DNA from: Puccinellia tenuiflora
Taxonomy: Eukaryota > Streptophyta > Magnoliopsida > Poales > Poaceae
NCBI GenBank assembly: GCA_012064385.1
Contig: QRDG01000621.1
Span: 1,472,243-1,536,242, forward strand
DNA length: 64,000 nt
Direction: 5' to 3'
Shown: one piece after another, positions 21,871 through 34,453 of the stretch
Position numbering within the stretch: the stretch's first letter is position 1
Layout of the letters: each line of letters begins with the position of its first letter
Made by a program: the position numbers and the translations under genes
Notes under the pieces: model-generated
What the model was told of the DNA's origin: nothing
Seen by the model: the letters and a program-made list of their open reading frames with translations, nothing else
Database searches by the model: none

Positions 21871-24800
21871 AGACTGGTGCTGGATCTACGGGTTCGGCGG
21901 CTTCATCAGCGACCATCGGCGAATCGCCGAATCTGCAACAGCCGATCTACTTCGGCTCCTTGGGTTTTCACCCGAACTCGCTGGTTGTGCAATCGGCCTT
22001 CGAAGACCTGCAAACTGGCATGGAGACGAGCTTTGGCAAGCTACGCTTCTACGTCAACAAGTGGGGCACGCTCCGTCTCACGGACGCACCTCTTTCTGCA
22101 TCGGAGGAACCCGCCGCTTCATCGACTTCATCGGCGGAAGTCGCATCTTCATCGACTGCATCGGTGGACATCCTGTCGCCCCGCGCAGATTTCGCGGAGG
22201 GAATGCTCGACGAACCTGCATCACCTTTGGTCGCAGCATCGCGATCTACATCGCCAACCGACGACTTCGCGCGCACGACCGAGATGCCGATCGTGCCATA
22301 CATCTCATCTACTCCGTCAAGCCCTGCGTACTCCACCAGCGGAGCCTCGGCACCCTTCGAGTCCGCCTCCAGTGTCGACTCCGACGATCAGACGTCGTAT
22401 CTCTCGCCGATCGAGGTATACATGACGGTGCCTGCAGGAGGAGGAGCATCAGGACCCGGGGAAACGGCCACGGCAGGAGCCGCAGCTGCCGCCGCCGCCG
22501 CAAGGACGGCAGCCGCAAACACGGAGACCGGAGTGAACGCTCCGCCTAACAGGGGCAAACAGCCGAACTACCCATACGTCGTCACCCTGCAGAACGGGCG
22601 GACGCAGCTTCACATCAACCAGGCTATGGGTGAAAAAGCAATCAAGGCTGTAGCAGATGGCCAACCGGCAGCCGACGCGACACCAGAAGACCTGGCATGC
22701 TACCAGTACCTGCTGTGGCGGAAAGCCTCAAGCTGGAAGCCACGAGGGCGGAGCTGGCGTAGCGCAGAAGGCAGGCTAGCATATCGAGTGCGCGGCGGGC
22801 AGGTCTGTCCGTCCAATCTTCAGGGCGATCCCGTGACCCCCAAGCATAGCCTCGGTACTTGCGGATACCAGAGGCAGATCGGAACAACGTCACCCGTAAT
22901 CTGGAGGCATCCTTCATGTCTGTGGACGAGCAGGGAATCCCTATCCCCAAGACTGCTTCCGGTGTCCTAATGTCGGTGGCCACATACCTACATGCTACAC
23001 AGCCGCCAGAGAGCGATCCGCGGGCAGCCCTGCACCGCCAACAAATCAAGTTCCTCAGCACAATGGGGACGACATTGGTACCTGAGGAGCCACAACCAGC
23101 TGCAATCGTAGTAGCTGGCAACAACACGGTTAATCGCCGCCAGTCAAGCCCGCGGCGGGAGGAAAGAACTCGAGAATCGGGCGACCGTACCCGACATCGA
23201 GAAAACCGCGTCACACGCGACAACAATGAGCGAGCAGCTCCAGAAGAAGACAATCACGTCACCCGCGACTGGCGAAACCACGGTAATCGCGGATACGAGG
23301 GATGCTACCAGCTCACCAAGGGCGAAGATGCGCGCAATGCCATCATGCATAACAAGGTCACCAGGAACCGCTTCAGGCGAGCAGTTCAAGAGGAAGAAAG
23401 CGACAGCTCGTCGTCCGATGACGACTTCGAGCCCTGCGGCGCACTATGCTTCAGTCGACGCATCCGGGAGACCAGAATGCCGAAAGGATTCAGGCTAACC
23501 TCGGAAACCCCGAAGTATGATGGCTTGCAAGAACCGTCCGCCTGGCTGGAGGACTACCTGACGGCGGTAACCTGCCAAAGAGGATCGACGTCTACTGCCA
23601 TGTAGTACATACAACTCATGCTCTCGGGATCGGCTCAAGCCTGGCTTAAGAGCCTACCGAGAGGCGCATACACCTGCTGGGAAGACTTCAAAGAGGACTT
23701 CGGCCGCAACTTCATCGGCACGTACAAGAGACCCGCCTCATTCGAGGAACTGCAAGCCTGCAAGAAGCGTGAAGACGAGACGTTGCGCGAGTACATCCAG
23801 CGTTGGACTCTCCTTCGTAACGCGACGGAGAAGATATCGGAAGACAACGCCATATACGCGTTCACCCGAGGAGTCTATCGGGTCGAGCTCCGGGAGACCT
23901 TTGGTCGAGTGAAGCCCAAAACCATCTCCCACCTCATGCAGATAGCCAATGAGTGGGCAGATGGCGAAGATTCCATACGTAACGAGCGCGCCGGCACACC
24001 TGGCGTCAACGGCGATCAAGGTTCTTGGAGTCGCCGCAACAGCGACCGCCATCGCAAGAGGAAGTCGCGCGTCTACGAGGACACGGAGGGCATGGAACTC
24101 GTGGCGGCAGGCTTTACTGATAGCCGCGAGCAAAGAAACCGTGACGACAGTCGCCATGAGCGCGATAGTCGAACAACCGGTTACAGAAGCAGCAAGGAAG
24201 TCAAGCGCGAATGGCGGCCGCGAGAGTCGCGAGGTGGTCGAGCTCCACGGCCTCCTCCAACGCTCCATGACGCGTGCCGATTCCACATGTTCAGGGATGA
24301 GAATGGTGTTCTCACGTCCAAGCACCTCCTCAAGGACTGCGAAAAGTTTCAAGACCTCCATGCGCAGTACGCACGGCTCCTTTTGCAGCAACAACAGCAA
24401 GCGCAGGTGGCACCGGGGGCATTGGCTCTAGGAGCGCCGCACGCTCCACCATTGCCTCCGGGACATATGGCGGGAGCTATCCAGCTCCAACCACGCGTCG
24501 AGGAACCTCAGGCAGGTGAAGATGCTTACCCAAAGCCCGTGGGTCGCATGTTCATGATCCAGAAAGGACGTCCCTCAAATCGGGACCAAAAGCTCATAAC
24601 AAGGCAGGTCCATCTTGCCGTCAAATCACCACCCGTGGTACCAGAGTACCTCGACTGGTCACAGGCCAGCATAACATTCTCTAGAGACGATCATCCACCT
24701 CGAGTCCCGCGGTCGGGCCACGCGGCCCTCGTTTTGGATGCGCAGATAGGAGGCTTCGCTATGAGCAGTGTGTTCATGGATGGTGGCAGCGGAATCAATA

Positions 24801-25345
24801 TCATGTTTGCTGACACGCTACATGGAATGAACATCCTGACGACAAGCCTGGCGCCCTCCGTCAACACCTTCCACGGCATAGTACCAGGGAGACCAGTCTA
24901 TCCCTTGGGAACAATCTCACTCAATGTGATCTTCGGCGAGCTAGCTAACTTCCGGAAGGAGAGGATTGAGTTCGAGGTGGTTGACTGGAAGTCGCAGTAC
25001 CATGTCATCCTGGGGCGACCAGCGTTCGCACGGTTCATGGCGGTGCCGCACTATGCCTATCTGAAGCTGAAGATGTCGGGGCCCTACGGGACAATCACCG
25101 TCAGCGGAAACTTCGAGCGATCCGACGAGTGCGATCGCAAGTTCAACACGATCTCTGAGTCATTCGGGGCGCAGGAGCAGCTCCAGGAGTTGGCACTCAC
25201 CAACGACCGCACCCTCTTTCCCGAGGGCAAACAATCAGCGTCAGGCTCTGCCTTTAACGCAACAAATGACACAAGGGAGCATCAGGTGCACCCGACGGAC
25301 CCTAAGAAGACGGTCCTCGTATCGACGAGCTTGCCTTCCGCATAG
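21871..25345 (+). pseudogene. gag-protease region of element 4
   Basis: Low-complexity Ser/Ala-rich sequence is followed after a frameshift around 22700 by a basic/acidic linker. The Retrotrans_gag domain then spans about 23500-23980 (PKYDGLQEPSAWLEDYLTAV, then AWLKSLPRGAYTCWEDFKED). A premature TAG at 23603 interrupts it where relatives read Gln. Further on, HMFRDENG...LLKDC is the zinc-finger-like region. VFMDGGSGINIMF near 24775 is the retropepsin active site, followed by the expected YHVILGRPAFARFMAV. A TAG at 25343 ends this segment, though the same frame continues into reverse transcriptase. Gag packages the RNA and protease processes the polyprotein; both are inactivated by mutation here. 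Confidence 0.85.
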
Positions 25346-28300
25346 GAAGGCGCGCTCGTCGAGTTCCTACGTGAGAACTGGGAAATTTTCGCCTGGTGTC
25401 CAGCCGACATGCCAGGCATACCCAGGGAATTCGCCGAGCACGCCCTCTAGATCCTGCCCAATGCGAGGCCCGTCAAGCAAACGATATGCCGCTTTGCGGA
25501 GCCGAAGTGCCTCGCCATTGGGCAAGAAATCGATAGGCTCCTGGCAGCCAACTTCATCCGGGAGATCAAGAAGTCTGACTGGGTCGCAAACCCAGTCCCG
25601 GTGCCAAAGAAGAACACGGACATACTACGCATGTGTGTCGACTTCACTTCGTTAAACAAGTGTTGTCCAAAAGATCATTTTCCACTGCCTCGAATCGACC
25701 AGATTGTCGACTCGACTGCAGGCTGCGCACGCCTCTGCTTCCTGGATGCCTATTCAGGCTATAACCAGATCAGGATGAAGAAAGAAGACGAAGAGAAAAC
25801 AACATTCATCACACCCTTTGGTGTCTACTGCTACACAATGATGCCCTTTGGGCTGAAGAACACGGGTGCCACGTACCAGCGTATGATGCAAAACTGCCTC
25901 AAGGAGCAGATCGGACGCAATGTCTAGGTCTACGTTGACGACATCGTCATCAAGACCAAGCAGGAAGACACGCTCCTTGACGACCTCCGCGAAACATTCG
26001 CCGCACTGAAGAAATACACCATCAAGCTGAACCCTACAAAGTGCGTGTTTGGCGTGCCAGCCGGGCAACTACTAGGCTACCTCGTATCTGCGTGAGGCAT
26101 TGAAGCAAACCCGGAGAAAATACAGGCGCTCTTGAAGATGCCGGCACCGTCGAAGCTCAGGGATGTGCAGCAGCTCTCTGGAAGGATAGCGGCACTCAGC
26201 CGATTCATCAGCAGGCTTGGGGAGAAGGCACTCCCGTTCTACCAACTGATGAAGAACACGGACCGCTTCGAGTGGACCGAGGAAGCCCAAGCCGCCTTCG
26301 TCGACCTCAAGCGCACCCTGTCAACACCACCAGTCTTGGTGGCACCACGCGAAAAGGAGCCGCTGTATCTCTATATAGCGGCCACAAACAGAGTAGTCAG
26401 TACGGTGCTGGTAGTCGAGCGGGCTGAAGAAGGAAAAGCTCACGGAGTGCAGAGAACGATATACTACCTCAGCGAGGTGCTGTCTCAGTCGAAGCAGAGA
26501 TACCTGCACTATCAGAAGCTGGCGTATGGGGTATTCATGACCTCGCGCAAGGTGGCACACTACTTCCAAGAGCACCCCATCACGGTGGTGAGCGCGGCTC
26601 CCCTAAGTGACATACTCAACAACTCCAAAGCGACAGCCAGAGTCGCCAAATGGAGCATCAAATTAGGTCCTCTAGACCTAACATACAAACACCCAACAGC
26701 AATCAAGGCTCAAGTTCTCCCTGACTTCACTACAGAGTGGATGGAGATGCAGCTTCCATCGGTACCCGATACGTCCAATTCATGGACCATGTACTTCGAT
26801 GGGTCCAAGAGGAACGAAGGAGCAGGAGCAAGTGTTATCCTCATATCACCCAAAGGCGACAAGCTCCGTTATGTGCTGCAGATGGACTTCGAGAAACCAT
26901 CCAACAACGAAGCAGAATATGAAGCCCTGATCCATGGGATGAAGATGGCTAAGGAGTGCGGTGCTGATCGCCTGATGATATACGGAGACTCGAACCTGGT
27001 CGTGCAACAGACCATGAAGGAGTGCGACGCAACAACAGAGAACATGATAGCATACAGGAACCTGTATAACATCATGGAGGGGAACTTCGACGGCTGCGAG
27101 CTTCGCCATGTCGGGCGAGCAAGCAATGAGGAGGCCGACACCCTCGCCAACATCGGGTCCTTGAAACTCAAGCTGCCCCCCAGAGTCTTCCTGGAGAAGA
27201 TAAACAAAAATATCTATCAAGGTTAAGCAGCATGCGGCTCCCTCTACACCAGCAACTGGGACCGAAGCTGCAAGCGAAGATGCACCTGCAGCAGCAGAAC
27301 CTTCAGTCGAAGTATTCCTCGTCGAGCCCATCTGGACAAAGCCATTCCTGGCATATATGCTCCGGCAGGAGCTTCCAGAGGACACAGTCGAAGCACGGCG
27401 CATCAGTCGCCGCTCAAAAAAGCATTCACAATTATCGGCGGAGAGCTGTATAAGCACAGCATATCAGGCATCCTCCAGAGGTGCATCGCATCAGAGGACG
27501 GCAGGGCCTTGCTCCTCGAGATCCACGCTGGCACATGCGGACACCATGCTAGCAGCAGAGCCTTAGTCACCAAGGCCCTACGTGCTGGATTCTACTGGCC
27601 CACGGCGTTGCAGGACGCTGAGGACATCGTCAAGTGGTGTATCGGCTGCCAAAAATTCGCAACAAGACCTCATGCACCGGCGTCAGAACTGAAGACAATA
27701 CCTTTGGCGTGGCCTTTCGCCCAGTGGGGACTCGATATGGTCGGACCACTGCGCAAGTTGTCTCGAGGGGGACACACACATCTGCTGGTGGCTGTCGATA
27801 AATTCACCAAGTGGATAGAGGCAGTGCCAGTTACCAACTGCGCAGCTACCTCAGCTGTCAACTTCATCAAGTCCATCATGTTCCACTTTGGAGTGCCTCA
27901 CAGCATCATCACCGACAACGGAACAAACTTCACCGCCGAAGAGTTCCAAGATTTCTGCAAGGAGCAAGGGATCAAGCTCAATTACCCCTCGGTCGCTCAT
28001 CCGCAGTCCAATGGACAAGTGGAAAAAGCGAACGGCCTCGTCTGCGGCGGAGTCAAGAAACGCCTCTTCGTGCCGCTCAAGCGCGCGGCGGGTGCTTGGG
28101 TGGAGGAGCTACCCTCCGTGCTCTGGATCCTGCGCACCACGCAAACAGATCAACCCAGTACACCCCATTCTTCATGGTGTACGGAGCAGAAGCAGTCCTG
28201 CCACATGACATACGCTTCGATGCACCTCGCATCGTTGCGTATGATGAAGACGACGCTGAAGCCGCACTCGAAGACGACGTCAACTTGCTGGACGAGGCCC

Positions 28301-28569
28301 GGGACATCGCACTCTCCCGAACGGCTATCTACCAGCAGAACCTTCGCAACTACCACAGCAAACGGTTGCGCACAAGAGCCTTTGTCGAAGGAGACCTGGT
28401 ACTCAGGCTCAAACAAAAGAAGGTGCACAAGCTCGCCTCCCCATGGGAGGGACCCTTCATCATCGCCGAGGTCATCGGCGGAGGCGCATACCGCCTGAAG
28501 GACACGAAGACAGGCGAACTCATCCGCAATCCATGGAATGCGGCGCAACTAAGACGCTTTTACGTGTAG
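25346..28569 (+). pseudogene. Reverse transcriptase - dual RNase H - integrase of element 4
   Basis: Domains in order are as follows. RT runs from about 25450 to 26130, with CVDFTSLNKCCPKDHFPLP, FLDAYSGYNQI and YVDD. The first RNase H and connection region runs to about 26700. A second, archaeal-type RNase H begins MYFDGSKRNEGAGAS (about 26790-27170), with conserved NEAEYEAL, YGDSNLV and NEEADTLA. Integrase covers about 27500-28569, with an HHCC zinc finger (CGHHASS...CIGC), Asp in DMVGP and TDNGTNF, and Glu in GQVEKANG. Dual RNase H is the hallmark of the Tat/Ogre branch of plant Ty3/Gypsy. Stops lie at 25448, 25925, 26093 and 27224. Frameshifts lie near 27220, in an A-run at about 27418, and near 28145. 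The element is clearly dead. Confidence 0.92.
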
Positions 28570-28584
28570 CACAACTGATGATAA

Positions 28585-29649
28585 TGTCGGAGATTGTCCT
28601 CAGGAACTAGGGGTGTCTCCAAGGTATCGTGTAAGGGGCTGAACACGGAGTCAAACAGTCCACGACGTGCTCCGGCGACGGTGCTCGTCAGGCTCGCTGC
28701 GGACGACACTGCAGAGATTGACACAAGGTATTACCCAGGTTCAGGGCCCTCTTGTGGAGGTAAAACCCCTACGTCCTGCTATGGTGTATTGCACTGCTTG
28801 AAGAGTTTACAGTACAAGGAGAGCTTGTCGAGCTCGAGGTGGCTAACAATGGCTACTTACTAGTCTTAGATCTAGGGTTAGGGTTTCTAGAGCGTCACCA
28901 ACCGAAGATCGAACCCTTTGCTTGGGCGTGCTCCTCCTTCCTTTTATAGGCGTCCTGGGCCTCTTCTGCCCAAACATTTGGGCGGGAAGGGCTACCACAT
29001 GGCGACGAAGGAGGAGGCACGGTGCACCATAAAGGTGAGGTCTACCATAAAGGTAAGATCGTGGACGCGGTCCACGGCAGGGGAACGGCGTCACCAAAGC
29101 TGAAAAGGGGGCACCGACCAGCTGGACAGCGGGCTGGCGCTTGCCGAGGTGGGAGGCGGCCCATGGTGACGTCGTCCTTGGAGCGTAGCTGCAGACTGTT
29201 CCCTTGTCACCAAAGAGGCAATACTCGTTGTCCGCTTTGCTTGGCTCCGCTTTGTTGACTGCTTTATACATGGAAACGGCAACTGCGGCGTCGTCGTCAT
29301 CGCGCGTAGGCACGCGCGTCACTCTGCGCATGGCGCAGAGTCCATGTGCGCTCTGCCGCGGGGGCAGAGATAGCTTCACGAAGAAAGCGCTTCGCGAGGC
29401 GAAAGGCCTCGCCAAGCCTTTCGGCTTGGTCCTTAGTAGAATTACGGGCGGCGTCGGAGACGCCTTGTCGAAGAGCGATCCCTCGCTAAGGGAAAGAACC
29501 CTTGGCAAGGAGAAACCCTTCGCGAGGAGAGAAAAACCTCGCGAAGCTCGCCAGGCTTGGAGAGCCTGGTCCTTAGTGAAAATCACCTGAAGAATCTTGT
29601 AGGCCCTGGCAGGCCGGCCCGTGGTACCCTGGTTTCCACTGTGCCGACA
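28585..29649 (-). repeat. 3' LTR of element 3
   Basis: This 1065 bp repeat matches 36930-37993, with TGTCGG...CCGACA ends. It starts only 15 bp after the pol stop codon of element 4. Confidence 0.9.
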
Positions 29650-29672
29650 GTAGCCCCCGGGCCCGCGATGGG
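29650..29672 (-). other. Polypurine tract of element 3
   Basis: The minus strand reads GGGCCCGGGGGCTAC immediately before the LTR, the common form in grass Gypsy elements. Confidence 0.65.
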
Positions 29673-29953
29673 CACGCCGAGGCCCATGACGAAGGCGAAG
29701 CGTCGAGGGGCCAAAGATGCCTGACAGGGCCGCGACACGTGTCACGCAGCGGTTGCGCCCGCGGCCGCGGCCTCCTCGGCTCCAACGGGCGACGTGGTGG
29801 GGCCCGCCACGACTCGAGTGCTGGTCAATAAAGCCTGGGCGCGCAGGCGGCGCCCATTACTTCTCCCGTAACTCCTCCGCACACTTCTCCCCACGCCTCC
29901 AATCTCTCAGAGAGCTCCAACCTCCAGAGTACTCTTCCTCTTCTCCGGCGACC

Positions 29954-32900
29954 ATGGCCCCAAGAGAACAGGCCCGACTTGAAGGGCAAGGCCACTGGCG
30001 CAGGCGAGCTCGTCAGCGGCGACGGCGCGAGCGGGCACGTCCGCGGCGATGGCGCGCGCCGCTGCTCTCGAGGGAGCGCTGCCGCGGACAAGAGTCACCG
30101 CAGCGACGATAGCGACGGTGCGCCACCTGGCGGCGGCGAAAACCAACGAGCACGGCGCCACCGAACTGAGGCCGGCCGGTAGCAGGCTCACCGACACCTT
30201 CTACCCCATCTTCATCATACTCTCTACGCCGGCCTGGTACCACCATTCTCTGACTTCCTCCTGGCGATCTTGGAGACGTACCAGATCCAACTTCTTCATC
30301 TTCATCCCAACTCCATCCTCATCCTTGCCATCTTCGCCCACTTCTGCGAGGCTTACCTCGGCATCCGCCCTCGGTGGCGCTCTTCCGGAGTTTCTATTCC
30401 CTTCGGAACTCCGCCAAGGGCGAGCGGCTCGGATGCGTCTCTTTTCGCATCGTCGACGCCCGAAGCGACAACTACATCCCCATCGCCTGGCTTGGCGAGG
30501 TACGCCGTCACCAAGGTGACGAAAAAGGTCGACAAGTTCCGCGAGAAGTGGCTCTTCGTCGACGCCAAGACCACCAACCCTCTCCTGGAGGTGCCCGAGG
30601 CGCCGCCGAGGAAATGGGCGCGCTGGGCGAGCGCGGACTTCAGGGGCTCGAAGCTTGACGCGGTGTACGTGTACATCCGTCACATCCGCGATGCACGGGT
30701 CACCGGCCAAATGGTGGCGAAGGACTTCACCAGGCGCCGCATCGCTCCCCTCCAACAGCACGCCGAGCCGGTGTGGCGATACGACGGCAAGGACGACGCC
30801 ATGCGGCTAAGCAGGGACGGCTTCGAGCCTGATGTGCTCCGCCAGATCATGAACGTTCTCTTCACATCGCCGGATATCCCGTCCGCCAAGACAGAGGCGA
30901 CCAAGCCGCTCATCGTCTTCGCCGAGGAGAGCATAGAGGAGCAGCGCTCGCATATGCCCGTCTTCGACGAGTGGGGAATCGTGCCCGCGGGGCACAGCGG
31001 GCCTCGCCCTAACCCGTGGGCGGCGGAGCCGGAGTACGTGGATGAGGCTCCTGAGGCTGAGGAGGCCGAGTCCGCCGAGGAGGAGGCCTCGAGAAGCGAG
31101 GACCCCCTTGGCGAGGACGAGGCCTCGAGGGGCGCTGACCCCGTCGGCGAGGGCGCCGGCTCATCGAGGAGCGCCCACGCCGAGGTGGACCTCCAGGTGA
31201 TTTCCTCCGGCGACGAGGAGGACGCCTTCCGCATCGTCCGCTCCCAACGCGCCGAGGAGGAGGAGGAGACGAGCGGCGGCGGAAAAGGGCGTTGCGAGCC
31301 CCGCTCCAAGGCCGTCCACGACAGGAAGGCCGCAACCGCGGGAGGCATCCCTCGCGCGGAGACAGGCGCGGCCCGGGAGGAGGCCGGAGCAAGCCTCACC
31401 CAGCCTCCCAAGGCAAAGAAGAGGGTGTGGGTGATGGCCGGCGAGTAAGCCCTTGATTTCTCTTTCTTCTTCAATATTTCACTTTGAGAATTCCCCCCTT
31501 TGAAGGATTTTCGACTTGTCTTCCTTTCAGGCAGCTCGCAGAGCCAAAAAGACGGCGGCTCGGCGAGGTTGGGGAGACCACCAGCGTCGCCATGGAGGCG
31601 CCTGCAGCCGGCGAGCCGCAGCAGGCAGCTGCTTCTCCCACGGTCGAGCACCGCGCGGAGACGGTGATGGCCGAGGAGAGCGTAGCGTCGCCGACTCGGG
31701 CGGCGACTCCTCCAGCGGCGGAGCACCGCGTGGAGGAGGAGACCGCAGAGGCGGCGGCGTCGCCAACCAGGGCGGCGACTCCTCCAGTCCAGCAGGAGGC
31801 GGAGGAGGAAAGCGTGGACGAGGACATCGTCATGGAGCCGCCTCCAGAAGAGGAGGACTCCTCGAGGAGGGGGCGGACGCGGCCGTTGCGGAGGGGGCCG
31901 GAGGCGCCGCCGAGGAGCAGGAGGCAGAGACACCTCCGGAGCCCCCGAGCGACGGAGCCAGGGGCGAGGAGATGCCCAGCCCCCTGAGGGCTCCCGATGC
32001 GGGCGGCGAGGACGACGTCCCCACAAGCCCCCATGCCGCGGCGGGGGCCGCGACAAGTTCGGGGCAGGATGCCCTAGGCGCCTCGACAAGCGTCGAGGGA
32101 ACTGCACCCAGCAGCAGCGTGGGAGTCTCCTTGGCGCTGCAAGCGCCGCATCGCCAAGCGGCCTATCGCCGGATCGTCCTCAACCGGGCGCGGCGAGCGC
32201 TCGACGGGCTGGAGGAGCAGCTCGCCAGGGAAGAAGACGCCTTGGCGGAGGAAAAGGCGAGGCTCAGCGAAGCCTGGGCCCTTCTCTTCGAGAGGGTGGA
32301 GGTGTGCCGCCGGTGGGATGCGGCGGCCCAGGCGGAACGCCAAGAGGCCCTCCGCTTCGCCAAGGAGACCCGCGACAGCGTCAAGCGGGAGGCGCAGGAG
32401 GTGATGGAGGAGCTTGACGCCGCCAGGGAAGCGCTCGAGGCGGAAACCACCTCCAAGCACGACGAGCTGGCGGCCGCGAAGCAAAACTCGCCGCCGACAC
32501 CGAGGCCGCCAAGCCAGCCTGAACGAGCTCCGCGAGGGGCTGGACGCCCGCGAGGCGCAGCTGGCGCCTCGCGAGGCCGAGCTGAAACGCGCCAGGAAGA
32601 GCTCGCCCTCCAGGAGAAGGAGCTGCAGCAGCGCGAGGAGCAGGTCCAGCTGCTCGTAAGGACCAGGCCACCCGCGAGGGGCAGCTGGAGGAGCGTGAAG
32701 GGCCGGGTGGCCACCGACGAGGCCAACCTTGCGGCGGAGCATAAGAGGCTCCAAGAAGAGGCTGACCTCAAGGTCAAACTCGTCCGCGAAAACCTCTCCA
32801 AGGAGTATGACGAGAAGGTCGCGAAGCACGAGGACCGCCTCAAGACCAAGCGCAAGGAGCTCGAGAAGCGCATCAAGGAGCTTGAGCAGGAGGAGAAGCG

Positions 32901-33427
32901 GTTGACCTCTTGCCTCGAGGTCTCTCGGGAGGCCCAGGCGCGCGCTAAGGGAACGCCTTGCCTTGGAGAGGGACCTGGACGAGCTCCGGCAGCAGGTGGG
33001 GCCGGTCACGGCCCTGGTGGAGCAGGCACGAGATCAGCGCCAAGTTGACCGGTTCATGACGCGCCAGCGTCAAAGCATTCTCCAGAGCTTGGTAAGCCGC
33101 GTGCGCGCCGTCGGGAGAGATCTGAGGATCGACGTCCCCTCCTTCTCCGCAGCGACCGACGACGAGACCTCGTACTCGCTCTTCTTCGAGCAATTCCTTG
33201 GAAAACTTGAAGGGGTCGCGAAGAGCTTCGACAAGCGTGTCGTGGAGGAGAGTCGCGACCTCCTTGTCGTTGGCGTCACCAACATCTTCAGCAACCTCGT
33301 GAGGCTCCAGCCCCCACTTGACCTTGAGGACGTGATGGCGCCACCACGTGCCATCAGCGACAAGGCGCGGGAGACCGCCAAGCAGGCCGCCAGCGCGTTC
33401 GCCAAGAAATTCGACCAAGCTTCGTGA
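29954..33427 (+). pseudogene. Antisense spliced ORF of element 3, 'putative gypsy type transposon' protein
   Basis: It lies on the strand opposite to gag. The clearest domain begins near 30235 with PPFSDFLLAILETYQIQLLH and continues to IFAHFCEAYLGIRP. This resembles the N-terminus of the plant family PF04195 (Transposase_28), by memory of the family rather than a search. A long acidic region follows to 31444. A likely 86 nt intron (31445-31530, GTAAGC...CTTTCAG) joins codons in frame. The second exon is Ala/Glu-rich. After a frameshift near 31880 it becomes a long predicted coiled coil (about 32160-32960). After another shift it ends at 33427 (SAFAKKFDQAS). The 5' part before 30235 is also out of frame. 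The role is unknown, and the copy is broken. Confidence 0.7.
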
Positions 33428-34453
33428 TCGAAGGCGACGACGAGGAGGAAGCTCTGGAGGGGGCGGAGACAGCCGTGGATCGCGAAGGCACCTCAGGAGG
33501 CGCGACGGCCTGAGCTCCTTGCCTGTTGCTGGACGTGCCGAGGGCAAATTTATCTTAGCCATTTTGATTGTAAACTTTGTACAAACTTATTAAGTTATGT
33601 GGAGTATGCTTGTGGATGTCCCTCGGGAGGCTTTTGTCTTTCCCTTCATGTCTTTTTCGCTCTACGTCTTAGGACCCTCTCTTAGCGCTACACCACCGCC
33701 GCTTCGGTATGTGCGAGTCAGTGCTCCACAAGTCCGGGGGGTGCGTGAGGCCTTGAGAAGTAAGAGCTCCTCGAAGCGCGATGCTTGGGGCTCCCCTTTG
33801 ACGTGCAAGCAGCCCATGAGGCATAGGAGAGAGAAAAGAGACTCGAGGGGCAAACAGCCAGCGAGAGAGATTTGAAAAGTATTTAGACTTAGCTTGCCGA
33901 GGCGTTTTTGCCTTGGAAATGGGGTTGGTTCCCTGGCGAGGCGTTTTCGCTTTGTCGTTGCCTGAGGCTTGGAGAGCCTGTTTTCCTGCACTTGGAGAGA
34001 TAGGCGTACCCACAAACAATAGACAGTTAAAGATTCTTATGGTGCTCGTAGGTTCCTTCATGTGTGTCTCGCGAGGAGAAACAGGCACCAAGGTTTTGGT
34101 GATCCTTGGTGAGTTGACGTGCGCGGGAGCTGACCCATGAGTTCAGAGCTCCTTGGGAGTTGACATGCATGAGAGCTGGCCCGCAAGTTCAGAGCTCGGA
34201 TCCCTTGGGTTTTAGGCGCTGCCGGGATGCTCCCGTGGCATGGCACCCTGCTAGCCCCCACTCGTGAGATACACAGGAGGGATCATACGAGCAGGAATAA
34301 ACAATAATAACAGCTTTGCCGAAGTTCGCAAAACATGCTGGCGCGATGCTCAAAGGTTCAGAATGACCTGGAATAGGTGTTCATTACACTGGCGTGGCCA
34401 GGAGTTTTTCTTCTTTGATGATGAAGTGTCGCTCCTCCGGGAGCACGCTCCCC
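33428..34453. mobile_element. Untranslated spacer between convergent ORFs of element 3
   Basis: About 1 kb separates the 3' ends of the plus-strand ORF and the minus-strand gag-protease. TTGTAAACTTTGTAC near 33570 looks like a 3' UTR end. No pol motifs were found here, where pol would be expected. Confidence 0.6.

Noticed and set aside
30680..32107. 475-codon minus-strand frame opposite the antisense ORF of element 3
   Set aside because: Arg/Ser/Pro-rich shadow; the plus-strand frame has the recognisable domain, coiled coil and intron.
32074..33009. 311-codon minus-strand frame
   Set aside because: Leu-rich complement of the plus-strand coiled coil; not a gene.
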